This document shows, piece after piece, positions 1-6,099 of a stretch of DNA of 9,467 bases. The notes beneath the pieces were generated by a model. The model had not been told where the DNA came from and searched no databases. It worked only from the letters and a program-made list of their open reading frames with translations. The translations under genes and the position numbers were made by a program. Source of the DNA: Planctomycetota bacterium (GTDB taxonomy: Bacteria; Planctomycetota; Phycisphaerae; UBA1845; Fen-1342). Position 1 is the first letter of the stretch; every line of letters begins with the position of its first letter. The DNA lies in contig JAUWXH010000036.1 of NCBI GenBank assembly GCA_030616465.1, forward strand, positions 1-9,467. The letters are read 5' to 3'.

Positions 1-979
1 CGTCGCCGACCCGTCCGCTGCGTATGCTGGGCAAGCCCTTGCCCGCCAGACGGAAGAGCGCCCCGTGCTGCGTGCCGGCCGGGATGCGTAGTGGCGACGC
101 TCCCGTCAGCGTCGGCACCTCGACCTGGGCGCCCAACGCGGCCTGGGTAAAGCCGATCGGCAGGCGGCAGATCAGGTGATCCCCGTCGCGTTCGAAGAAC
201 GGGTGCCGCCGCACGCGGACCACGCAGTGCAGATCACCGCGCACGCTGCCGGTCGGCCCGGGCTCACCCTCGCCCCGCATGCGGGTCGCCTGGCCGTCGT
301 GGACTCCCGGCGGAATCTTCACGCTCAAAACGCGCTCCTTAGCGGCGCGACCGGATCCGGGGCAGCGGCGGCAGGGCGTGTCCACGACCGCCCCCCGCCC
401 GCGGCAGTTGGGACAATCGGTCACGCTGCGGGTGACGAAGAAGCCGACACTGGTCTGGCGTTCCACCTGCCCGTAGCCGCCGCAGGTCCGGCAGGTAACC
501 GGCTCGGTCCCCGACTGGGCACCGCTCCCGCCGCAGCGATCACAGAAGTCGTTCCGCTCGAAGCGCAGGGTTTTCTCGACGCCGGTGGCGACCTCCGACA
601 GGTCGATTTCGATAACGGTCTGAATGTCCACGCCGCGCCCGGCACGCGTTCGCCCGCGGACGCCACCGCCGCCGAACAGATCCCCGAACAGATCCCCGAA
701 AATGCTGAAAATGTCGTCCACGGCCATGTGGGAGAAGTCGTGCATGCGGACGCCGTCCAGACCGGTGTGACCGTAGTGGTCATAGCGCCCGCGCTTCTCC
801 GGGTCGGAGAGCACCTCGTAGGCCTCGGAAGCGGCCTTGAACTTCTCCTCGGCGCCCGGCTCGCGGTTGCGATCGGGATGGTACTTGAGCGCCGCCTGAC
901 GAAACGCCCGCTTGACCTCGTCGGGCGAGGCGTTTCGGCTTACGCCCAGCACTTCGTAATAATCGCGTTTTCCCGGCAC
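1..979 (-). CDS. dnaJ: Chaperone protein DnaJ (Hsp40), C-terminus cut by window edge
   Basis: Type I J-protein, the cytoplasmic co-chaperone that delivers substrates to DnaK and stimulates its ATPase. Numbered from the GTG at 979, the J domain spans about residues 4-70 with the essential HPD at 34-36. It is followed by a short Gly/Phe linker (about 90-106) holding a tandem FGDL FGDL. Four intact zinc-binding CxxCxGxG repeats start at C146, C163, C189 and C203. The start of the C-terminal substrate-binding domain follows. About 326 codons are visible; family members are usually about 370-390, so only the end is missing. Start choice: GTG at 979 gives the standard N-terminus ([12 protein letters not shown]). 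An in-frame ATG at 1039 would add 20 residues; neither start has a strong Shine-Dalgarno sequence. It lies 111-171 bp downstream of a groEL on the same strand and may be cotranscribed with it. No dnaK or grpE is visible. Family identity is secure; the start is not. Confidence 0.96.
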   Translation of the reverse strand, partial: MPGKRDYYEVLGVSRNASPDEVKRAFRQAALKYHPDRNREPGAEEKFKAASEAYEVLSDPEKRGRYDHYGHTGLDGVRMHDFSHMAVDDIFSIFGDLFGDLFGGGGVRGRTRAGRGVDIQTVIEIDLSEVATGVEKTLRFERNDFCDRCGGSGAQSGTEPVTCRTCGGYGQVERQTSVGFFVTRSVTDCPNCRGRGAVVDTPCRRCPGSGRAAKERVLSVKIPPGVHDGQATRMRGEGEPGPTGSVRGDLHCVVRVRRHPFFERDGDHLICRLPIGFTQAALGAQVEVPTLTGASPLRIPAGTQHGALFRLAGKGLPSIRSGRVGD

Positions 980-1087
980 CGGCGTTCTCGGCGTGAAGGA
1001 TCGGGGGTGTTCGACCCCATCTACTCTATCGACTGCCATTGGCGCCGCATTTATGACGTCTGGCTCATTGCCGCGCTCCCAGCATGC

Positions 1088-1124
1088 CGCAGGGGCGGCC
1101 GTAAGTCCTACGAACGCCCCTGCG
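1088..1124 (-). repeat. Strong stem-loop between groEL and dnaJ
   Basis: Inverted repeat with a perfect 10-bp outer stem (1088-1097 pairing with 1115-1124, CGCAGGGGCG against CGCCCCTGCG). A 2x2 internal loop follows, then a 4-bp inner stem (CGTA at 1100-1103 with TACG at 1109-1112) closing a 5-nt loop. It lies 26 bp after the groEL stop on the minus strand. There is no T-run on either side, so it is not a classical intrinsic terminator. It could slow or attenuate read-through into dnaJ, protect the 3' end of the groEL message, or be a processing site. The structure is directly visible; the role is inferred. Confidence 0.6.
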
Positions 1125-1150
1125 CCGCCACTGATTCTGCCGATCCGCCG

Positions 1151-2767
1151 CTAGTGCGTGGCGCCTTCGATACCTTCGTGCTTGTCTTCCTTGTACTCGG
1201 TGCAGAGCACGTCGGTGGTGAGCATCAGCCCGGCGACGCTGGCCGCGTTCTGCAAAGCGACGCGGGCCACCTTGGCCGGATCGATGATGCCGGCCTCGAA
1301 CATATCCACGTACTCGCCGCGATTGGCGTCGTAGCCGACGTTCTTGCCGCGGGAAAAGATCTCATCGACGACCACGCCGCCGTCCGCCCCGGCGTTCTCG
1401 ACGATCTGGCGCGTGGGGAACTCCAGCGCCTTGGCGATGATCCGGTAACCGACGGCTTCCTCACCTTCGACCTTCTTGGCCGCGTCCTGGACGGCCTTGA
1501 TCGCCCGCAAGAAGACCACCCCGCCGCCGGGCACGATACCCTCTTCCGCGGCCGCCTTGGTGGCGTGGAAGGCGTCGTCCACGAGGTCTTTGCGTTCCTT
1601 GACCTCGACCTCGGTGGCACCGCCGACCTTGACCAGCGCGACGCCGCCGGTGAGCTTGGCCAAACGCTCCTGGAGCTTCTCGCTGTCGTAGTCGCTGGTG
1701 GTCTTGTCGATCTGGTTGCGGATCTGGCCGATGCGCGCCTGGATGTCGGCCTTCTTGCCGGCACCTTCGATGATCGTCGTGTCGTCCTTGGTGATAATGA
1801 CCCGCTTGGCCCGACCCATCACGCTCAGATCGACGCCCTCCAACTTCAGCCCGCGATCCTCGCTGATGAACTCGCCGCCGGTGAGCACGGCAAGGTCGCC
1901 CAGCAGGGCTTTGCGGCGTTCGCCGAAGCCCGGCGCCTTGACCGCACAAACCTGGAACGTGCCGCGCAGGCGGTTGACCACCAGGGCCGCCAGGGCTTCG
2001 CCCTCGACGTCCTCGGCGACGATCAGCAGCGGCTTGGCAACGTTGACGATCTTTTCCAGCAGCGGAATCATGTCGCGCAGCGAGCTGATCTTCTTCTCGT
2101 AGATCAGGATATACGGGTCCTCGAGCAGGCATTCGAGCGAAGCGGGGTTCGTGATGAAATACGGCGAGATGAACCCCTTGTCGAACTGCATGCCCTCGAC
2201 ATGCTCCCAGGTGGTGTCCAGGCTCTTGCCCTCCTCGACCTCGACCACGCCGTCCTTGCCGACCTTCTCTAACGCCTCCGAGAGCATCTTGCCGACTTCC
2301 CGGTCGCCGTTGGCGCTGATCGTGCCCACCTTGGCCATGTCGTCTTTGCCGCGAACTTTCATCGACTGGGCTTCGATATTCTTGACGACGACTTCGACGG
2401 CGGCGTCAATGCCGCGCTTGAGCGCCATCGGGTTGGCGCCCGCGGTGACGTTCTTGAGCCCTTCCGAGAAGATCGCCTCGGCGAAGATGGTCGCGGTGGT
2501 CGTGCCGTCGCCGACCACGTCGGACGTCTTGCTGGCCACCTCGTTCACCAGCTTGGCGCCCATGTTCTGGAACGGCTCGGGCAGCTCGATCTCCTTGCTG
2601 ACCGTGACGCCGTCCTTGGTGATCCGCGGCGAGCCCCATGACTTCTGCAGGATGACGTTGTGGCCGACCGGACCCAGCGTGGTCTTGACCGCCTGGGCCA
2701 GCTTGCGAATCCCGGCCAACACCTCGCGCCGCGCGTGATCGCTGTACATCAATTGCTTGGCTGGCAT
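1151..2767 (-). CDS. groEL: Chaperonin GroEL, divergent paralogue lacking the Gly-Met tail
   Basis: 60-kDa chaperonin subunit, 538 residues, expected to form cytoplasmic heptameric rings that fold proteins with GroES and ATP. The ATPase residues are present at the same positions as in E. coli GroEL: D52 (TKDG), D87 within GDGTTTAT (86-93), and D398 in the VDDAFHAT stretch. Apical-domain substrate/GroES contacts are largely kept: F199 replaces Tyr, Y203 and F204 are present, and VVN follows L262. Unlike its paralogue at 4063-5754, the protein ends with an acidic/basic segment ([15 protein letters not shown]) and has no GGM repeats. The N-terminus ([17 protein letters not shown]) is also unlike the other copy. 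The start is fixed by an AGAGGGA Shine-Dalgarno sequence 8 nt upstream. The gene is 17 bp behind the 86-codon gene and follows groES and the HEPN-like gene, so it is probably cotranscribed with them. It may serve a narrower client set than the canonical copy, which is inference. Confidence 0.97.
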   Translation of the reverse strand: MPAKQLMYSDHARREVLAGIRKLAQAVKTTLGPVGHNVILQKSWGSPRITKDGVTVSKEIELPEPFQNMGAKLVNEVASKTSDVVGDGTTTATIFAEAIFSEGLKNVTAGANPMALKRGIDAAVEVVVKNIEAQSMKVRGKDDMAKVGTISANGDREVGKMLSEALEKVGKDGVVEVEEGKSLDTTWEHVEGMQFDKGFISPYFITNPASLECLLEDPYILIYEKKISSLRDMIPLLEKIVNVAKPLLIVAEDVEGEALAALVVNRLRGTFQVCAVKAPGFGERRKALLGDLAVLTGGEFISEDRGLKLEGVDLSVMGRAKRVIITKDDTTIIEGAGKKADIQARIGQIRNQIDKTTSDYDSEKLQERLAKLTGGVALVKVGGATEVEVKERKDLVDDAFHATKAAAEEGIVPGGGVVFLRAIKAVQDAAKKVEGEEAVGYRIIAKALEFPTRQIVENAGADGGVVVDEIFSRGKNVGYDANRGEYVDMFEAGIIDPAKVARVALQNAASVAGLMLTTDVLCTEYKEDKHEGIEGATH

Positions 2768-2775
2768 CTGTTTAA

Positions 2776-2782
2776 TCCCTCT
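2776..2782 (-). promoter_or_regulatory. Shine-Dalgarno of the tail-less groEL
   Basis: AGAGGGA on the minus strand, 8 nt before the ATG at 2767. It fills most of the short gap after the stop codon of the upstream 86-codon gene, so ribosomes finishing that gene release next to this site. This supports the start and a shared transcript. Confidence 0.7.
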
Positions 2783-2784
2783 AT

Positions 2785-3045
2785 TCAGCTTTCGGTCGGT
2801 ACCGACCTCTCGTCTGGTGTCACCGTAAGAATCGCAGTGATCCGAAGTTGATCTTCGCGCGGCAACTCTGAGCGAATCACATCCGACAGTCTCTGCTGAC
2901 GGTCGATCTGCTCCATCCCATCGAAGCCACGCCAGATCAGAAATCCCCCCACTTTCTCTGCCGGAAAGGCCTGCTCAAGCTCGGCCTTGGCCTCTGGAAA
3001 CTGCGCCTCGAGCAACTTGCGCAGTCGTTTTATAAGCTCTTCCAT
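2785..3045 (-). CDS. Small protein of unknown function, 86 aa, partner of the HEPN-like gene
   Basis: I do not recognise this family with certainty. The protein starts with an amphipathic, basic helix ([20 protein letters not shown]). A probable strand follows (VGGFLIW), then [18 protein letters not shown], a polar segment, and a final strand ([13 protein letters not shown]). The order helix, strand, F-x-G, R-rich helix, strand ending in TP-D/E faintly recalls BolA-like proteins. The conserved BolA histidine and flanking residues are not clear, so this is only a weak fold suggestion. There is no signal peptide or membrane segment. The ATG at 3045 has a GGAG 7 nt upstream (3053-3056). It overlaps the last 16 nt of the HEPN-like gene in another frame, which implies translational coupling and probably a joint function. 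The tail-less groEL begins 17 bp downstream. That it is a real gene is well supported by the site layout; its function is unknown. Confidence 0.75.
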   Translation of the reverse strand: MEELIKRLRKLLEAQFPEAKAELEQAFPAEKVGGFLIWRGFDGMEQIDRQQRLSDVIRSELPREDQLRITAILTVTPDERSVPTES

Positions 3046-3485
3046 TGCTCTACTCCGTAAGTGACGACTTCCACTGCGGCATTCACGATCCGGCGACTGC
3101 TGTTCGTGAGCAAATCTCCTTTCCCCGCAAAGAGCCGCCTACTTGTCAAAAACTTTCGCAGGGCGGTTTCCGATCGATAACGATGGCCGTTATCCCAGCG
3201 GGTCACGACCTCGCCGAGCCGGGCGGCGATGACCGGCAGTCGCTGCTCTGACGCCCCATCAAAAAACCGGCCGCGTCTTGCCAGGCGGTCGAGATCGTGC
3301 CTCTCGTCCAGAATCGGGTCGAGGCGACTCTTGAAAGCTCGAAGCATGCACTCCACGGCAAGACCGCCGACATAGTGAGCCAAAGCGTGCCGTTGCCACG
3401 TATACAGTTCCACCGCAACGGTAACATGTTCCTGCGCGGCGATCGCATACGTTTCGGCTCGGAATTCGCGCGGCGCATCACCCAC
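3030..3485 (-). CDS. HEPN-like domain protein, 151 aa
   Basis: Probable all-helical HEPN-type protein. The central stretch carries the typical pattern of an alanine/Tyr-rich helix followed by HYVGGLAVECMLRAF (37-51), matching the G-x-A-V-E-C-x-L-K/R-A signature. It is followed by ERHDLDRL (61-68), matching the usual HDL motif. A C-terminal half with RWDNGHRYRS (96-105) and a GDLLTNSSRRIVNAA helix (123-137) completes it. Many HEPN proteins are RNases or toxins using an R-x4-6-H motif. Only a poorly placed RHALAH (32-37) fits here, so RNase activity is doubtful. The start is GTG at 3485, decided by GGGAGA 7 nt upstream. It lies 35 bp after groES and overlaps the next small gene by 16 nt. Codon choice is more mixed than in the neighbouring groE genes (AGG, AGT, TTG, GGA, CGA), as expected for a less expressed or acquired gene. 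The HEPN assignment is moderate; the biological role is unknown. Confidence 0.72.
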   Translation of the reverse strand: MGDAPREFRAETYAIAAQEHVTVAVELYTWQRHALAHYVGGLAVECMLRAFKSRLDPILDERHDLDRLARRGRFFDGASEQRLPVIAARLGEVVTRWDNGHRYRSETALRKFLTSRRLFAGKGDLLTNSSRRIVNAAVEVVTYGVEQWKSL

Positions 3486-3492
3486 CTGCCAA

Positions 3493-3498
3493 TCTCCC
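3493..3498 (-). promoter_or_regulatory. Shine-Dalgarno deciding the GTG start of the HEPN-like gene
   Basis: GGGAGA on the minus strand, 7 nt before the GTG at 3485. A nearby ATG at 3505 lies in a different frame and is not used for this protein. The good site spacing is the main reason to accept the non-ATG start. Confidence 0.65.
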
Positions 3499-3520
3499 TG
3501 TGCATATACTGGCCGCAGCG

Positions 3521-3835
3521 CTATAGCTGCACCGCGAGCACGTCGCTCTCGCGGAGAAGGACGTAGGTGTCGCCCTCGAGCTCGACCTCGGTGCCGCTGT
3601 ATTTACCGTAGAAAACCCGGTCGCCGACCTTCAGCGACATCTCGCCGCGCTCGCCGCTCTTCTCCAGCAGCTTGCCGGGACCGGTCGCGATCACTTTGCC
3701 GCGTTGGGGCTTTTCGCGGGCGCTGTCGGGCAGGACGATCCCGCCGGCAGTCCGCTCCTCCGCCTCGAACGGCTCAACGACGACCCGATCGTCCAAGGGA
3801 CGAATCTTCAACTTCTTCGCAGTGGCTGTTGCCAT
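3521..3835 (-). CDS. groES: Co-chaperonin GroES (Hsp10)
   Basis: The 104-residue lid of the GroEL chamber; a heptamer caps the GroEL ring and closes the folding cage in an ATP-dependent cycle. The family hallmarks are visible: LKIRPLDDRVVVEPFEAEE (9-27), the mobile loop (about 24-42) with the GroEL-binding hydrophobic triplet IVL at 33-35, GKVIATGPG (46-54), and KVGDRVFYGKYSGTEVE (69-85). It ends with the conserved LLRESDVLAV. It is slightly longer than the about 97-residue E. coli protein, mainly through an N-terminal MATATAKK extension. The ATG at 3835 is preceded by GGAGG with a 7-nt spacer. One groEL lies upstream beyond a 227-bp repeat-filled spacer. The other lies downstream, separated by the HEPN-like gene pair. 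As the only groES in view it may serve both GroELs. Confidence 0.97.
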   Translation of the reverse strand: MATATAKKLKIRPLDDRVVVEPFEAEERTAGGIVLPDSAREKPQRGKVIATGPGKLLEKSGERGEMSLKVGDRVFYGKYSGTEVELEGDTYVLLRESDVLAVQL

Positions 3836-3842
3836 ACTTATG

Positions 3843-3847
3843 CCTCC
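3843..3847 (-). promoter_or_regulatory. Shine-Dalgarno of groES
   Basis: A perfect GGAGG on the minus strand, 7 nt before the groES ATG at 3835. It confirms that start. Confidence 0.75.
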
Positions 3848-3861
3848 AGCTGAGCGATTGG

Positions 3862-3904
3862 TTCTCAGTTCTCAGTTTTCAGTTCTCAGCGTTCAGTTCC
3901 AGTT
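3862..3904. repeat. Degenerate heptamer tandem repeat (TTCTCAG)n
   Basis: Four head-to-tail copies of TTCTCAG at 3862-3889 (third copy TTTTCAG), followed by decayed copies to about 3904. On the groES-coding strand it reads as repeated CTGAGAA. It lies immediately upstream of groES, ending 15 nt before its Shine-Dalgarno site, so it is in the untranslated leader or the groES promoter region. Copy number could vary by slippage. Confidence 0.85.
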
Positions 3905-3909
3905 GGGTG

Positions 3910-3930
3910 CCCCACCCTTCCAGGGTGGGG
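3910..3930. repeat. Perfect GC-rich hairpin 1 of the spacer element
   Basis: A 9-bp perfect stem (CCCCACCCT at 3910-3918 with AGGGTGGGG at 3922-3930) and a 3-nt loop. No T-run follows on either strand, so it is better read as part of a dispersed repeat element than as an intrinsic terminator. Confidence 0.75.
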
Positions 3931-3931
3931 G

Positions 3932-3945
3932 ACGGATGCATCCGT
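3932..3945. repeat. 14-bp perfect palindrome
   Basis: ACGGATGCATCCGT is identical on both strands. It lies between the two hairpins of the groEL-groES spacer. It could be a dimeric-protein site or simply part of the repeat element; nothing here shows which. Confidence 0.6.
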
Positions 3946-3972
3946 TGGATATCCCTTGCTTCCCGGTCAGTC

Positions 3973-3993
3973 CCCCAGGCTGAAAGCCTGGGG
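3973..3993. repeat. Perfect GC-rich hairpin 2 of the spacer element
   Basis: A 9-bp perfect stem (CCCCAGGCT at 3973-3981 with AGCCTGGGG at 3985-3993) around a GAA loop. Its outer side continues as GGGGCACCC (3990-3998), the reverse complement of GGGTGCCCC at 3905-3913 beside hairpin 1. The whole block is therefore bounded by a 9-bp inverted repeat. Confidence 0.75.
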
Positions 3994-4019
3994 CACCCGC
4001 TGTAAGCCTGGGGCACCCG
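3984..4019. repeat. 16-bp direct repeat pair
   Basis: AAGCCTGGGGCACCCG occurs at 3984-3999 and again, without change, at 4004-4019. The second copy repeats the right arm of hairpin 2, consistent with a duplicated or partly deleted repeat unit. Confidence 0.8.
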
Positions 4020-4023
4020 ACCA

Positions 4024-4047
4024 TTCGCTATTCGCTATTCGCTATTC
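4024..4047. repeat. Heptamer tandem repeat (TTCGCTA)3
   Basis: Three exact copies of TTCGCTA plus a partial fourth (TTC) at 4024-4047, starting 16 bp downstream of the end of the groEL at 4063. Like the TTCTCAG array on the other side of the hairpins its unit is 7 bp, so the GC-rich hairpin block is bracketed by two different 7-bp arrays. Confidence 0.85.
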
Positions 4048-4062
4048 TTAACTCGCCATTGA

Positions 4063-5754
4063 CTACATCATTCCGCCCATGCCGCCCATACCGCCCATAC
4101 CTTCCATGCCGTCCATGTCGTCCATGCCGCCGGGCATGCCGCCCGGGCCGCCCGGGCCCTTCTTCTTCTCCGGCTTCTCGGCCACCAAACAGGCGGTCGA
4201 GAGCAGTATGCGGGCCACGCTGCTGCCGTTCTCCAACGCGCAGCGCACGACCTTGGTGGGGTCGATCACGCCCTGCCTGGTCAGGTCGCCATACTCGCCC
4301 GTGTCCGCGTTGAAACCGAACGGGACGCGGGCGTTGGCCTCGACCTTCCGGAGGACGACGGGGCCTTCATATCCGGCGTTAGCGGCAATCTGCATCAGCG
4401 GGACGGTCAGCGCGCTGCGGACGACCTTGACGCCGACCTTTTCGGCCTCGCCTTTGATGCGGAGGTTGTCGAGGGCTTTGCGCGCCCGCAGCAGGGCCAC
4501 GCCCCCGCCTGGTACGACCCCCTCTTCGATCGCCGCCCGGGTGGCGTGCAAGGCGTCTTCGACGAGCGCCTTGCGCTCCTTCAGCGCGGTCTCGGTGGCG
4601 GCACCAACGTTGATCTGGGCCACACCCCCGGCCAGCTTGGCCAGGCGCTCTTGCAGCTTCTCGCCATCGTAGTCGCTGGTCGTGATGTCGATCTCCCGCC
4701 GAATCTGCTCGATGCGGCCCTTGATCGACCTGTTGTCGCCGGCACCCTCGATGATCGTGGTGTTGTCCGCGTCGATGCGGATCTTCTTGGCCTGCCCCAG
4801 ATCGGCGATGGCGACCGAATCGAGCTCGATGCCGAGGTCCTTGAAGACGGCTCTGCCGCCGGTCAGCACGGCGATGTCCTCCAGCATCGCTTTGCGGCGG
4901 TCGCCGTAGCCGGGGGCCTTCACCGCGGCGACCTCGAGGATCCCGCGCAGCTTGTTGACCACCAGCGTGGCCAGGGCCTCGCCTTCAATGTCCTCGGCCA
5001 CGATCAGCAACGGCCGCTTGGCCTGGGCGGTCTTCTCCAGCAGCGGCACGAGCTTGGTGACGCTGCTGATCTTGTCTTCGTAGATGAGCACGAAAGCCCG
5101 CTCGAGCACGACCTCCATGGCGTCGGGATCGGTGATGAAGTGCGGGCTGAGATAGCCGCGATCGAACTGCATACCTTCCACGACCTCCACGGTGGTCTCC
5201 AGGCTCTTGCCTTCCTCCACCGTGATCACCCCGTCCTTGCCGACCTTCTGGAAGCAGTCGGCCATGATCTCACCGATCGAGCGGTCGTTGTTGGCGGAGA
5301 TAGCGGCGATGTTGATGATGTCCTCGGTCTTGGCCACGTTGACCGGCCGCGAGATCTTCTTCAGCTCCGCGACCACGGCCCTGACCGCGACCTCAATGCC
5401 GCGGTTGATCCCGTTGGCGTCGTACCCCGCCACGATGTTCCGGAGCCCCGCCTTGTAGATGGCCTCGGCCAGGATGGTGGCGGTGGTGGTGCCGTCGCCG
5501 GCCACGTCGCTGGTCTTGCTGGCGGCCTCCTTGACCAACTGGGCCCCTATGTTCTCGTACTTGTTGTGCAGCTCGATCTCCTCGGCCACGGTGACCCCGT
5601 CCTTGGTGACGGTCGGGGCGCCCCAGCCCTTGTCCAGGACGGCATTGCGGCCACGCGGGCCGAACGTGCTGCGAACCGCGGAGGTCAGCTTCTCGACCCC
5701 CGTAAGAATGGCCTGCTGGGCTTCGTTCTCGAAAGCCAACTGCTTCACCGCCAT
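4063..5754 (-). CDS. groEL: Chaperonin GroEL, canonical paralogue with Gly/Met-rich tail
   Basis: 60-kDa chaperonin subunit, 563 residues, forming the ATP-driven folding cage in the cytoplasm. Key ATPase residues are present: D52 in TKDG, D87 in [10 protein letters not shown], and D400 in [11 protein letters not shown], equivalent to E. coli D398. The apical domain has the standard [12 protein letters not shown] and [16 protein letters not shown] stretches. H205 stands where E. coli has the substrate-contacting Tyr203. The C-terminus is a long disordered Gly/Met tail (about residues 533-563) with [16 protein letters not shown] and then GGM repeats. This is longer than the usual tail, which projects into the cavity. 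The ATG at 5754 has AAGGAGA 7 nt upstream. The gene heads the minus-strand cluster and lies 227 bp upstream of groES, the reverse of the usual groES-groEL order. It is probably the main housekeeping copy, inferred from its canonical sequence and tail. Confidence 0.97.
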   Translation of the reverse strand: MAVKQLAFENEAQQAILTGVEKLTSAVRSTFGPRGRNAVLDKGWGAPTVTKDGVTVAEEIELHNKYENIGAQLVKEAASKTSDVAGDGTTTATILAEAIYKAGLRNIVAGYDANGINRGIEVAVRAVVAELKKISRPVNVAKTEDIINIAAISANNDRSIGEIMADCFQKVGKDGVITVEEGKSLETTVEVVEGMQFDRGYLSPHFITDPDAMEVVLERAFVLIYEDKISSVTKLVPLLEKTAQAKRPLLIVAEDIEGEALATLVVNKLRGILEVAAVKAPGYGDRRKAMLEDIAVLTGGRAVFKDLGIELDSVAIADLGQAKKIRIDADNTTIIEGAGDNRSIKGRIEQIRREIDITTSDYDGEKLQERLAKLAGGVAQINVGAATETALKERKALVEDALHATRAAIEEGVVPGGGVALLRARKALDNLRIKGEAEKVGVKVVRSALTVPLMQIAANAGYEGPVVLRKVEANARVPFGFNADTGEYGDLTRQGVIDPTKVVRCALENGSSVARILLSTACLVAEKPEKKKGPGGPGGMPGGMDDMDGMEGMGGMGGMGGMM

Positions 5755-5843
5755 GAAGACGTCTCCTTACCAGTCCTCGTTTGCAAACCGTGCCCGCTGT
5801 CGAAACGGCACTCTTCGACCGTCGACACAGCGAGACGCAGCAG

Positions 5844-5873
5844 AGTATAGCAACTGCAGTGCCAGAGTGGCAG
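5844..5873 (-). promoter_or_regulatory. Possible sigma-70-type promoter of groEL
   Basis: On the minus strand, CTGCCA (5868-5873, four of six matches to TTGACA) and TATACT (5844-5849) are separated by 18 bp. A transcript would begin near 5837 and give a leader of about 80 nt. This is a weak match in a GC-rich genome and rests on consensus only. Confidence 0.3.
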
Positions 5874-5898
5874 CCGGCTGTCCTTGGCCGCAAGCGCT

Positions 5899-5904
5899 TA
5901 TAAT
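5899..5904 (+). promoter_or_regulatory. Possible -10 element for the ABC exporter gene
   Basis: A perfect TATAAT on the plus strand in otherwise GC-rich DNA, about 195 bp before the chosen ABC start. No good -35 is seen at 16-18 bp upstream. If real, it excludes the far-upstream in-frame TTG at 5884 as the start. Confidence 0.25.
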
Positions 5905-6099
5905 TGCCGCTCTTACGAGACCGCCGCCTCGACCGCCGACCGGCCGGCTTCCGACACGCTTGTCAGCCCCCGTGCCAAACTGACAGCCCCAGCACGGTTG
6001 AATCCCGAGCGCGGCGGGGCTATGGTTAGCCGGCATCGGCGGCGCTGGCGCGGGCTGCCGATCCGTCCGTCTGCGCCTCACGCGCGGGGCTGCAACCGT

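Larger units (their letters stand above)
5755..6099. promoter_or_regulatory. Divergent intergenic region between groEL and the ABC exporter gene
   Basis: This 345-bp stretch has no convincing gene. It holds the groEL Shine-Dalgarno (AAGGAGA, minus strand, 5762-5768), a possible groEL promoter (5844-5873) and a TATAAT on the plus strand (5899-5904). It also holds a short inverted repeat, TGTCAG at 5961-5966 with CTGACA at 5980-5985. No CIRCE operator (TTAGCACTC-N9-GAGTGCTAA) is present, so heat-shock control by HrcA through CIRCE is not supported for this copy. Confidence 0.5.

Noticed and set aside
176..2272. A 698-codon open frame on the plus strand
   Set aside because: It lies antisense to dnaJ and groEL, both certain from their motifs. 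Long antisense open frames are expected opposite GC-rich, codon-biased genes, and the product has no recognisable domain.
3910..3993. The two spacer hairpins as intrinsic terminators of groEL
   Set aside because: Stems are strong but no T-run follows on the minus strand, and they belong to a larger ordered repeat block.
3862..4047. A CRISPR array
   Set aside because: Repeat units are only 7 bp and contiguous without unique spacers, and no cas gene is nearby.
4546..5850. A 434-codon open frame on the plus strand
   Set aside because: Antisense shadow of the groEL at 4063-5754. The translation is a low-complexity His/Asp/Leu/Gly-rich string with no family signature.
5963..5977. A sigma-54-like TGGCAC on the minus strand
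   Set aside because: The required GC of the -12 element is GA at the proper spacing, and no enhancer-type context is present.
5767..6081. A 104-codon minus-strand open frame in the divergent spacer
   Set aside because: Low-complexity Arg/Pro/Ala sequence that covers the probable promoter region and the groEL Shine-Dalgarno; no good ribosome site of its own was seen.
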